The notes beneath the pieces are model-generated. The model did not search any database and was not told the origin of the DNA. It was given only the letters and a program-made list of their open reading frames with translations. This document shows positions 16,498 to 24,066 of a stretch of DNA of 64,000 nt, piece after piece. Each line of letters starts with the position of its first letter. The stretch's first letter is position 1. Source of the stretch: Ramlibacter henchirensis. GTDB lineage: Bacteria; Pseudomonadota; Gammaproteobacteria; Burkholderiales; Burkholderiaceae_C. The position numbers were made by a program, and so were the translations under genes. Location: NCBI RefSeq assembly GCF_004682015.1, contig NZ_SMLM01000001.1, positions 1 through 64,000 of the forward strand, written 5' to 3'.

Positions 16498-16914
16498 GTG
16501 CACCACCAGACCACGCTCCAGTTCGCCACCCCCGGCCGCGGCACGCGCAGCATCACCGACGCGGTCGCCGACGTCGTCGCGCATTCGCGCGTGCGCACCG
16601 GCCTGGTCCATCTGTTCGCCCAGCACACCAGCTGCTCGCTGATCATCACCGAGAACGCCGACCCCCACGTGCGGCGCGACCTCGAGACCGTGATCGCGCG
16701 GCTTGCACCCGACGGCGACCCCGCGTACCGGCATGACACCGAAGGCCCGGACGACATGGCCGCGCATGCGCGCACCCTGCTCAGCGGCGAATCGCTCACC
16801 GTGCCGATCGGCGACGGCCGGCTGCTGCTGGGCACCTGGCAGGGCCTCTATCTTTGGGAACACCGCACCGAACCGCAGCACCGCAGCGTGGTGGTCACCG
16901 TGATCGGCGAATGA
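16498..16914 (+). CDS. YjbQ family protein (UPF0047)
   Basis: 138 residues from GTG 16498. The family motifs FAQHTSCSLIITENADPHVRRDLE, read in two parts (FAQHTSCSLII and TENADPHVRRDLE), and GTWQGLYLWEHR are diagnostic. YjbQ proteins have a weak thiamine-phosphate synthase activity and unknown physiological role. It lies 30 bases after puuD and overlaps the following kinase gene by ATGA at 16911-16914, so it is part of the same transcript. Confidence 0.92.
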   Translation: MHHQTTLQFATPGRGTRSITDAVADVVAHSRVRTGLVHLFAQHTSCSLIITENADPHVRRDLETVIARLAPDGDPAYRHDTEGPDDMAAHARTLLSGESLTVPIGDGRLLLGTWQGLYLWEHRTEPQHRSVVVTVIGE

Positions 16915-18239
16915 ACATGAACAGACTTCCACCGGACCCGCGCGCCGAACCGCGCGCCTTCCTCGAACACCTGTACCGCGCTGCGGTGCGCCGCGCGCTG
17001 CCGCTGCACAACACGGCCGCCTTCCTGCCGCCGCCGCCGCGCGGCCGCACGGTGGTGCTGGGCGCGGGCAAGGCCGGCGCGTCGATGGCCCACGCGGTCG
17101 AAGCGCTGTGGCCGAAGGACGCGCCGCTCTCGGGCCTCGTCGTCACCCGTTACGGGCACACGCCACCGAGGCCGCAGGGCCTGGCCCAGCGCATCGAAGT
17201 GGTCGAAGCCTCGCACCCCGTGCCGGACGCAGCAGGACTTGCAGCCTCGCAGCGGATCCTCGCCCTCGCGCAGGGGCTCACGGCCGACGACCTGGTGCTG
17301 TGCCTGATCTCGGGCGGCGGTTCGGCGCTGCTGACGCTGCCCGCCGAGGGCCTGACGCTGGAGGACAAGCAGCGGATCAACCGCCAGCTGCTGGACAGCG
17401 GCGCGAACATCGGCGAGATGAACTCCGTGCGCAAGCACCTGTCGCGCATCAAGGGCGGCCGCCTGGCCGCGGCGTGCGCGCCCGCGCGCGTGGTGACGCT
17501 GACGATCAGCGACGTGCCCGGCGACGATCCTTCCGTGATCGCCAGCGGGCCGACGGTGCCGGATGCGACGAGCTGCGCGGATGCCCTCGCGATCCTGCAG
17601 CGCTACGGCATCGAGGCGCCGGCCGCGATCAAGAGCCGGCTCGAGCAGGGCTCGCTGGAGACGCCCAAGCCCGGCGACGCCGCTTTCGCCGGCCACGAGG
17701 TGCACATGATCGCGACGCCGCAGCAGTCACTGGAGGCCGCGGCCGCGCAGGCGCGTGCGGCGGGCCTGGAGGCCTACATCCTCAGCGACGAGATGGAGGG
17801 CGAATCGCGCGAAGTGGGCAAGGTGCACGCCGCGCTCGCGCGGGCCGTCGCGCGCCAGGGGCAGCCCTTCTCGCGTCCCTGCGTGATCCTGTCCGGCGGC
17901 GAGACCACCGTGACCGTCCGCAAGCAGCCCGAGGGCACGCCGCGCGGGCGTGGCGGGCGCGCGGGCGAGTTCTGCCTTGGGCTGGCGCAGGCGCTGCAAG
18001 GCCAGGCGCAGGTGTGGGCGCTGGCGGCGGACACCGACGGCATCGACGGGATCGAGGACAACGCCGGCGCCTTCGTCGCGCCGGACACGCTGCGCCGCGC
18101 GGCGGCGCTCGGCCTCAAGGCGGACCGGCACCTGGACCGCAACGACGCGTATGGGTTCTTCAGCGCGATCGGGGACCTGGTCGTGACCGGGCCGACGCAC
18201 ACGAACGTGAACGACTTTCGGGCGGTGCTGGTTCTTTGA
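16911..18239 (+). CDS. ttuD: Glycerate 2-kinase (TtuD/MOFRL family)
   Basis: 442 residues. Phosphorylates D-glycerate to 2-phosphoglycerate. DUF4147 domain motifs: LGAGKAGASMAHAVE near residue 46, CLISGGGSALLTLP near 128, TISDVPGDDPSVIASGP near 195; C-terminal MOFRL domain: ILSGGETTVTV near 325, GRGGRAGEFCLGLA and AADTDGIDG. In this setting it would finish salvage of glyoxylate released from ureidoglycolate via tartronate semialdehyde and glycerate, although the gcl and reductase genes are not here. ATG 16911 overlaps the YjbQ stop; ATG 16917 is an alternative. Older annotation calls this family hydroxypyruvate reductase. Confidence 0.9.
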   Translation: MNMNRLPPDPRAEPRAFLEHLYRAAVRRALPLHNTAAFLPPPPRGRTVVLGAGKAGASMAHAVEALWPKDAPLSGLVVTRYGHTPPRPQGLAQRIEVVEASHPVPDAAGLAASQRILALAQGLTADDLVLCLISGGGSALLTLPAEGLTLEDKQRINRQLLDSGANIGEMNSVRKHLSRIKGGRLAAACAPARVVTLTISDVPGDDPSVIASGPTVPDATSCADALAILQRYGIEAPAAIKSRLEQGSLETPKPGDAAFAGHEVHMIATPQQSLEAAAAQARAAGLEAYILSDEMEGESREVGKVHAALARAVARQGQPFSRPCVILSGGETTVTVRKQPEGTPRGRGGRAGEFCLGLAQALQGQAQVWALAADTDGIDGIEDNAGAFVAPDTLRRAAALGLKADRHLDRNDAYGFFSAIGDLVVTGPTHTNVNDFRAVLVL

Positions 18240-18245
18240 CCGATT

Positions 18246-18363
18246 CCCTCCCCCTCCGGGGGAGGGTTAGGGTGGGGGCGCTCCCGGGGGCTCGAAGAAG
18301 CACTTCGTTGGCATGAGCCGCGTGCGTGCCCCCACCCCAGCCCTCCCCCGGAGGGGGAGGGAG
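18246..18363. repeat. Interspersed palindromic repeat, type A (copy 2)
   Basis: The same two-half architecture as at 13-119: hairpin ccctccccctccgggggagg followed by gttagggtgggggc at 18246-18280, and the inverted half at 18320-18362. It fills the gap between the glycerate kinase and the minus-strand DUF1232 gene. Each half can fold into a strong hairpin and may terminate both convergent transcripts. Confidence 0.85.
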
Positions 18364-18375
18364 TTGCAACGCGCC

Positions 18376-18645
18376 TCAGCGGCGGGCCGAGGTCGCGCGG
18401 GAGAGCTCCGGCGGCAGCCGCTTGAGCAGCCAGCGGATCGCCATCGGCACCAGCACCAGGTCGTCCAGCGCGCCCACGAACGGGATCGCGTCCGGGATCA
18501 GGTCGATGGGCGAGATGAGGTACAGCGCGATGAGGGCCGTGCCCCACTTGAGCCAGGCCGGCGCGGCCGGATGCCGCAGCGCGAACCACAGCTGGCGCGC
18601 GTCGCCGCGCACCACGGTCCACAACAAGGTCAGGCGTTTGAACAT
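18376..18645 (-). CDS. DUF1232 (YkvA) family small membrane protein
   Basis: 89 residues from ATG 18645. The motif ALIALYLISPIDLIPDAIPFVG, read as LIALYLISPIDLIPD plus AIPFVGALDDL, is diagnostic of DUF1232. One hydrophobic helix, charged termini. Function unknown in the family. It ends close to the type A repeat. Confidence 0.92.
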   Translation of the reverse strand: MFKRLTLLWTVVRGDARQLWFALRHPAAPAWLKWGTALIALYLISPIDLIPDAIPFVGALDDLVLVPMAIRWLLKRLPPELSRATSARR

Positions 18646-18785
18646 TCGATCGGCTCCGCAAAGGCCAGGTGGCCCGGCAAGCATGTGGCGGCCCCAGACC
18701 CCAATGCAAGCGCGGGAACGCGGCGTTACACCTGAGCGTCCCGCACACGATCGAACCGTCGGTACGGCGCTTGCCTCCAACACTC

Positions 18786-20108
18786 ATGTTGCCGCGACGC
18801 ACCCTGCTGGCCGCCCCACTGCTCGCATTGCCGCTGCGCAGCGCCCTTGCCGCGCCGGGCAACGGGCTGCAATGGCAAGCACCCGTCGAGCTGGCGCGCG
18901 GCCGCGGCGTGCGCGGGCCATGGCAGCAGAACGATTCACGCTACGACTTCGTCGATGACCCGGCGGTGGCAATCGCGCCGGACGGTTCGCTGCTCGTCGC
19001 GTGGGTCGACCAGGCTCGCAAGGACGTGTTCGTGCAGCGGCGCGTCGCGGACGGCAGCGCAGCCGGCGCGCCGGTGGATGTCTCGCGGCGGCCCGACACG
19101 TTCTCCTGGATTCCGCGCATCGCGCTGGCGCCCGATCGGCCGCAGGTCGTGCTCGTGCTCTGGCAGGAGATCATCTTCTCGGGCGGCTCGCACGGCGGCG
19201 AGATGCTGCTGGCGCGCTCGACCGATGGCGGGCGCAGCTTCACGGCGGCGCTGAACCTCTCGTCCTCGCAGGGCGGCGACGGCAAGGGCCGCATCACGCC
19301 GGAGTACTGGCACAACGGCAGCTACGACCTGCTCGCGGCGCCCAGCGGACGCGTGCATGCCGCCTGGACCGAGTACGACGGCCCGCTGTGGGTGGCTCGC
19401 TCCACCGACGCTGGCGAGCGCTTCTCCAAACCCGGGCGCGTCGCGGGCGGCCCCGGCGAACGTCCCGCGCGAGCGCCCACGCTTGCGCTCGCGAACGACG
19501 GCGCCGTGCTGCTGGCCTGGACCGAAGGCGACCATCCCATGGCGGACCTGCGCATCGCGCGCTCCACCGATGGCGGCGCGTCATTCGAAAACGTGGCGAT
19601 CGTGGGCGAACGCGGCTACTCCGACGCGCCGCGGCTCGCCGTGGACCGCGAGGGCGTCGTGCACCTCGCGTGGGGTGAGAGCGAGGGCGGACCGTTCCGC
19701 CGCCAGCGCGTGCTGTACGCCCGCTCGCGCGATGGCGGCCGGCGATGGGAAGCGCCGCGGGCCGTCGTCGCCGACTTGCCCGCGCCTTACGTGAGCGCCG
19801 GATTCCCGTCGCTGGGGGTGGATGCCAATGGCGCGGTGTTCGTGCTGGCCGAACTGCAGGAAGACCTGCGCCAGCGCCCGCGCGCCCTGGCGCTCGCCGT
19901 GTCGACGGACGGGGGCTCCACCTTCGGGGCGGCGTCAGTGGTGCCGCACAGCCGGGACCCGGGGGGCGGCTTCAACGGGAGCAGCCAGGGGCTGCTGATC
20001 CCCAAACTGGCGGTCGGCCGGCGCGGCGACATCCTCGTCGTCAACAGCGCGCTGCTGGAGAACTCGCACAGCCGCGTCTGGCTGCTGCGCGGGCGTCTGC
20101 AGCGCTGA
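18786..20108 (+). CDS. Exported Asp-box (BNR repeat) beta-propeller protein
   Basis: 440 residues with a short signal peptide containing a twin arginine (LPRRTLLAAPLLALPLRSALA), so Tat or Sec export. Five Asp-box motifs are visible: STDGGRSF, STDAGERF, STDGGASF, SRDGGRRW and STDGGSTF, spaced as in six-bladed sialidase-like propellers. The sialidase active-site Arg triad and the FRIP motif are not evident, so enzymatic sialidase activity is doubtful; a secreted binding or glycan-active protein is more likely. Its last 174 bases overlap, tail to tail, the DUF2243 gene. Confidence 0.85.
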   Translation: MLPRRTLLAAPLLALPLRSALAAPGNGLQWQAPVELARGRGVRGPWQQNDSRYDFVDDPAVAIAPDGSLLVAWVDQARKDVFVQRRVADGSAAGAPVDVSRRPDTFSWIPRIALAPDRPQVVLVLWQEIIFSGGSHGGEMLLARSTDGGRSFTAALNLSSSQGGDGKGRITPEYWHNGSYDLLAAPSGRVHAAWTEYDGPLWVARSTDAGERFSKPGRVAGGPGERPARAPTLALANDGAVLLAWTEGDHPMADLRIARSTDGGASFENVAIVGERGYSDAPRLAVDREGVVHLAWGESEGGPFRRQRVLYARSRDGGRRWEAPRAVVADLPAPYVSAGFPSLGVDANGAVFVLAELQEDLRQRPRALALAVSTDGGSTFGAASVVPHSRDPGGGFNGSSQGLLIPKLAVGRRGDILVVNSALLENSHSRVWLLRGRLQR

Positions 20109-20894
20109 GCCCGCGCCCCGCTCCGCCAGGCGCATCGAGCCCACGCAGCCCAGCCCGAGCGCCGTTCCACCCGCCAACACCGCACCTTCGCGCAGCAGCT
20201 CGAGCGCGGAAGGCCGGCGCGACCACTGCACAGCCCACACGCCGCCGCCGCCGTCGACCCAGCGCACCCGCGCGTCCATGCGCGCGAGCGCTTCGAAAGC
20301 GTGAACGGGGCTGATGCCCGGCAGGAACAGCACCATCGCTTCGTCGCTGCTGTTGCTGGCCGGCCAGGCCGATGCGATGCCGCCGCCGAGGACGAGGACG
20401 CCGAGTCCGGCCGTCGCGCGGCGCCCGCTGCCGCCGGGCGGTTTGCGGCGCAACCAGTGCGCGATGAGAAACGGCACCGCACCGAACACGGCCAGCCACA
20501 GCAGGTCCCAGAACAGCGGATCCGGAACGTCGACCCGCACCCGGTGCAGGCCCAGGAGCCAGTGGAAGGCGACCGCGTCGATGACGTGCCACAAGGCAAA
20601 GCCGTAGAGCGCGCCTGCCAGCAGCGTCCGTCCCGCGCTCTCGTGGCCCGTCGCGCCCCAGCGGCGACCGAGCGCGAGCAACGCCGCGACGGCTAGGACG
20701 AACATCAGCAGGTGGAACAGGCCGTCCGCGAGGATCTGCGTTCGCAGGTCGCTCACCGCGTCAAGGTTGCTCAGCAGGTGGTGCCATTCCAGCACCTGGT
20801 GCAGCAGGATGCCGTCGAAGAAGCCGCCGAGTGCGAGGCCGAGCACCAGCGCCGCGCCGAACGGCGACCGGAGCGATGCGGGCAGGACGGCCAT
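19935..20894 (-). CDS. DUF2243 multi-span membrane protein with antisense-derived tail
   Basis: 319 residues. The first about 150 residues are DUF2243: GGFFDGILLHQVLEWHHLLS near residue 24, DGLFHLLMFVLAV, and a later ALWHVIDAVAFHWLLGLHRV, with conserved His/Asp in membrane spans. After about residue 155 it has a further membrane span and a periplasmic-looking segment, then a polar tail of about 57 residues encoded antisense to the 3' end of the Asp-box gene. The tail has the look of translated shadow (AAPADRQFGDQQPLAAP) and suggests that the original stop was lost. Function unknown. Confidence 0.75.
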   Translation of the reverse strand: MAVLPASLRSPFGAALVLGLALGGFFDGILLHQVLEWHHLLSNLDAVSDLRTQILADGLFHLLMFVLAVAALLALGRRWGATGHESAGRTLLAGALYGFALWHVIDAVAFHWLLGLHRVRVDVPDPLFWDLLWLAVFGAVPFLIAHWLRRKPPGGSGRRATAGLGVLVLGGGIASAWPASNSSDEAMVLFLPGISPVHAFEALARMDARVRWVDGGGGVWAVQWSRRPSALELLREGAVLAGGTALGLGCVGSMRLAERGAGSALQTPAQQPDAAVRVLQQRAVDDEDVAAPADRQFGDQQPLAAPVEAAPRVPAVRHH

Positions 20895-20964
20895 GGCGCG
20901 GGTTCGCAGCTTCAGCGGCCAGTATGGCCAGCCGCGCTGCTCGTCCAGCGCCCGTTACGCGCGA

Positions 20965-21378
20965 TTACTCGCAGCGCTGCCGGATCGCGTCGGGGATCGG
21001 CATCGCGAAGATGCCGCCGCCCTCGCGCCGGCCCGCGAAGATGCGGATCTCCTCGCACTCCATCAGCAGCTCTTCGCCCTTCGTCACGCGGTAGCGCTGC
21101 ACGAAGCTCTTGCCGCGCCACTCGGCGATGCTCACGCGGATCTGCAGCGTGTCGCCGTAGCTCGCGGTCTTGATGAAGCGCGCGTGCGTGTCCACCAGCG
21201 GCGTGCCGATCACGCCGAGCGTCTTCTCGGTCTCGTGCCAGGGCGGCACGCCGCACTCGATGAAGAAGTGCCGCGACGCCGCATCGATCCAGCGGAAGAA
21301 ATTGGGAAACCAGACGATGCGCGCCGGGTCGCAGTCGCCGAACTCGACGCGCTGGGTGTAGACGATCTCTTTGGCCAT
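20965..21378 (-). CDS. Acyl-CoA thioesterase, 4-hydroxybenzoyl-CoA thioesterase family
   Basis: 137 residues, hot-dog fold. The active-site motif FGDCDPARIVWFPNFFRW (residues about 13-30, Asp nucleophile/base) is that of the 4HBT/YbgC group. Its ATG shares a base with the stop of the Bug protein gene (TGATG at 21376-21380). As the last gene of the ior operon it could hydrolyse aryl-CoA thioesters made by the oxidoreductase, for example phenylacetyl-CoA or indoleacetyl-CoA. That substrate is inference. Confidence 0.9.
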   Translation of the reverse strand: MAKEIVYTQRVEFGDCDPARIVWFPNFFRWIDAASRHFFIECGVPPWHETEKTLGVIGTPLVDTHARFIKTASYGDTLQIRVSIAEWRGKSFVQRYRVTKGEELLMECEEIRIFAGRREGGGIFAMPIPDAIRQRCE

Positions 21379-22382
21379 CAATCCGCCGCGATCTTGCGTT
21401 CCTTGATGATGGCTCCGAATCGCTTGGAGTCTTCCATCGCCTTTGCGCCGAACTCGGCCGGCGAGATCGGCAGGGCCTCGCCGCCCATCGCGACGATGCG
21501 GTCCTGGATCGGCTTGGTCCGCAGCACCTTGTTGATCTCGGTGTTGAGGCGGTTGACGATCTCCGGCGGCGTGCCGGCGGGAGCGTAGAAGCCGAACACC
21601 GTGTCGGCATCGAAGTTCTTCAGTCCGACCTCGTGCAGCGTTGGCACGTCGGGGAACAGCGGCGAACGCTTCATGCTGCCGACGGCCAGCAGCTTGAGCC
21701 GGCCGGTCTTCGCATGCTGCAGGCCGATGCCGGGGTCGAAATAGAAGTCGATCTGGCCGGCCAGCAGGTCCTGCAGCGCGGGTGCCGCGCCGCGGTACGG
21801 CACGTGCACGGCGAACAGGCCGGCCTGGCTCTTCATCATCTCGGCCGCGAGGTGCGGCGAGCTGCCGTTGCCCGGCGAGCCGAACGAGAGCTTGCCGGGA
21901 TTGGCCTTCACGTACTGGATGAACTCCTTGACGTTGGCAGGCGGCAGCGAAGGCTTGGCCATCAGGTACACCGCCACGCGCGCGGCGGCAGCCACCGGCA
22001 CCAGGTCCTTGGCGGGATCGAACGGCATCTTCGCGTACAGGTGCGGATTGACCGAGACCATGCCGCCGGAGCTCATGAGCAGCGTGTAGCCGTCCGGCGC
22101 GCTCTTGGCGACCACTTCGCCGCCGATGTTGCCATTGGCGCCGCCGCGGTTCTCCACCACGACAGGCTGGCCGAGCGCTTCCGACAGCGGCTGGCCGACC
22201 GCGCGAGCCAGCTGGTCGGCCGCGCCGCCCGGCGGGAAGTTCACCACCACCCGGATCGGCTTGCTGGGCCACGACCCCGTGGCGCCCTGCGCGAACGCGA
22301 TCGGCGATGACAGCAGGCCTGCGGCCAGGGCGGTGGCCAGCAGCGCACGGCGCGGGCCGTAGAGGGAGCGGGAATCACGCAT
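21378..22382 (-). CDS. Bug family tripartite tricarboxylate transporter binding protein
   Basis: 334 residues. Signal peptide (RRALLATALAAGLLSSPIAFAQG), then WPSKPIRVVVNFPPGGAADQLAR and VVVENRGGANGNIGGEVVAKSAPDGYTLL (in parts), the hallmark Bug/TctC motifs. It lies 36 bases after iorB and overlaps the thioesterase gene by one base. No TctA/TctB membrane subunits are nearby, so it is an orphan Bug protein, which is common in Burkholderiales. A role in sensing or importing an aromatic acid is likely from context. Confidence 0.94.
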   Translation of the reverse strand: MRDSRSLYGPRRALLATALAAGLLSSPIAFAQGATGSWPSKPIRVVVNFPPGGAADQLARAVGQPLSEALGQPVVVENRGGANGNIGGEVVAKSAPDGYTLLMSSGGMVSVNPHLYAKMPFDPAKDLVPVAAAARVAVYLMAKPSLPPANVKEFIQYVKANPGKLSFGSPGNGSSPHLAAEMMKSQAGLFAVHVPYRGAAPALQDLLAGQIDFYFDPGIGLQHAKTGRLKLLAVGSMKRSPLFPDVPTLHEVGLKNFDADTVFGFYAPAGTPPEIVNRLNTEINKVLRTKPIQDRIVAMGGEALPISPAEFGAKAMEDSKRFGAIIKERKIAAD

Positions 22383-22418
22383 GTCGGTCTCCTTCGTTTC
22401 GATTGTTCGTTCTGGAAA

Positions 22419-24062
22419 TCATGCGGCGGTCCGCGACGCCGCGGGCTTGCGGATGAACCGGATCGGCTGCGGCTTCACTTCCCGCGCCGGCGCGCCGTGC
22501 TGCAGCAGCGTTGCATCGAGCGCACGGCCCGCGTCGTCGGCCAGGGCGGCGGCGCGCGCATCGGCGATCGCGCGCGTGGCCGTGGCGGCTTCGGGGAGGA
22601 CGGCGAGGTGGTCCAGCACGTGCAGCAGGTTCTCCTTGCCGCGCTCGTTGGTCGAGCCGTAGCCCTTGATCAGCCGGCCGCACAGCGCGATCTCGTGGCC
22701 CAGCGCCCAGCTGCGCCGCGTGCCCTGCAGCACGCCCTCGAGCCAGCGGCCGATCATCTGCTGCTCCAGCGCGAAGCGGCTGCCGCGCACGCGCAGCCAC
22801 TTGAGGCCCGCGAGCGTGCGCAGCGCCAGCATGCCGCCGGCCGTGTGCGTGCCGACCTTCAGCGGCATCGCCCAGGGCTCGCGGCCCGAAGCGATGCGGC
22901 GCCGGTCCCACTTGACCAGGCGCTGCGCGAGCGAAGTCGGCAGCAGCGCGGCGAACTCGGGCACGCCGGGCTTGAAGTGGTCGTAGACCTTGAGCAGGTC
23001 GTCCTGCAGCGGCTTGACTTCGCCGCGCACGCGCTCCCACCGGGTGGCGCGGCTCTTCAGGTCGGCCACCCGCACGATGTCGTCGAAGGCCATCCACAAG
23101 GCGAGCCAGCGGGCCATTTCGCGGGTGATGGCGAAGGCGTTCGCGCCGGCGGGATCGGCCTCGCGCTCGGCGTCCAGCACGGATTGCAGGCGCTTCGTAT
23201 ACAGGTTTGCGTACGCGCGGTCCTGGTATTCGACGAGGCGGGCGTAGCCGAGCGCGTACATCTCACGCACGGGCTCGGGGAAGCCCTGGATCCCCGCCTC
23301 CGCGGGGATGACGGGGTCCTTCCCGGCCGTGGCCTTGCCGTCATTCCCGCGAAGGCGGGAATCCAGTGCTTTCTCTTCCAGCACCTTCGAAACGAAGGCG
23401 GCCTGTTGCCGCTGTTGTGCGACCAGCTCAAACGCCCGCGCAAACCCCCGCAGGCTCGCCACCGCCGAAGCATTCGCCTTCTCATGCGGCACGCCGCCGC
23501 GCACCGCCTCTTCATAGAAGCGCCGCTCGAACGGCAGCAGCCCGCAGCCGGCGATCGCGCCCAGCAGCACGGAGCTGACCACCGTGCCGCATTCACGCGC
23601 GACGGCGTTCATGTCGAACACCTGGTGCTCGCGGCTGAACGCCTGCACCAGCTTCAGCAGCTCGGCCGGGTCGGTGCGACCGTCGCCCATCTGCATGCGT
23701 TCGTGCGTGGTGAGCAGTCGCGCGGTGGAACTGAGCACGCGCGTCCGATCGGGCGCCGTCATGCCGTTGCCGATCTGGCGCGCGGTCTCCAGCAGCTCCG
23801 ACGAGACCAGCGCATCCAGCGCGCCGGGCACCGGGCTCAGGCTGAACACCGGCTTGCGTCCGCCCAGCTCGGCCAGCGGCACCGGGAAGACTTCGAGGTA
23901 GTAGGTGGTCGCGCCGGTGCGTTGCGCAACGCCGGGGATCGACGTGGCCTGCGCCGCGTAGCCGGCCAGGCGCGCGGTCTCCACCAGCCATTCGGTGAGC
24001 ACGCCGCCGCCTTCGCCGCCTAGGGCGCAGACCAGCAGGGTGATGGGGTGCTTGTCGTTCAT
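22419..24062 (-). CDS. iorB: Indolepyruvate oxidoreductase subunit beta (long form) with repeat-encoded insert
   Basis: 547 residues. Residues 1 to about 200 are the pyruvate ferredoxin oxidoreductase gamma-type domain (VCALGGEGGGVLTEWLVE, SIPGVAQRTGATTYYLE); the long C-terminal part is a helical domain seen in proteobacterial long IorB proteins (family DUF6537-like). With IorA it oxidises aryl-pyruvates to aryl-acyl-CoA. Residues about 231-259 (LDSRLRGNDGKATAGKDPV, then IPAEAGIQG) are encoded by a paired dispersed palindrome inserted in frame. The insert lies between two helical segments and keeps the frame open. iorA ends 4 bases upstream. Confidence 0.9.
   Translation of the reverse strand: MNDKHPITLLVCALGGEGGGVLTEWLVETARLAGYAAQATSIPGVAQRTGATTYYLEVFPVPLAELGGRKPVFSLSPVPGALDALVSSELLETARQIGNGMTAPDRTRVLSSTARLLTTHERMQMGDGRTDPAELLKLVQAFSREHQVFDMNAVARECGTVVSSVLLGAIAGCGLLPFERRFYEEAVRGGVPHEKANASAVASLRGFARAFELVAQQRQQAAFVSKVLEEKALDSRLRGNDGKATAGKDPVIPAEAGIQGFPEPVREMYALGYARLVEYQDRAYANLYTKRLQSVLDAEREADPAGANAFAITREMARWLALWMAFDDIVRVADLKSRATRWERVRGEVKPLQDDLLKVYDHFKPGVPEFAALLPTSLAQRLVKWDRRRIASGREPWAMPLKVGTHTAGGMLALRTLAGLKWLRVRGSRFALEQQMIGRWLEGVLQGTRRSWALGHEIALCGRLIKGYGSTNERGKENLLHVLDHLAVLPEAATATRAIADARAAALADDAGRALDATLLQHGAPAREVKPQPIRFIRKPAASRTAA
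23286..23370. repeat. Paired type B palindromes inserted within iorB
   Basis: Two palindromes in inverted orientation, 23286-23314 (core atccccgcctccgcggggat) and 23340-23370 (core attcccgcgaaggcgggaat). The pair is 85 bases and reads through in frame in iorB as the peptides RLRGNDG and VIPAEAGIQ, which are the well-known translations of this repeat. Such a pair resembles a minimal mobile unit of the REP/RAYT kind. Confidence 0.9.
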
Positions 24063-24066
24063 GGGG

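Noticed and set aside
18786..20108. Naming the Asp-box protein a sialidase
   Set aside because: Asp-boxes alone occur in many beta-propellers; the FRIP motif and the arginine triad were not evident.
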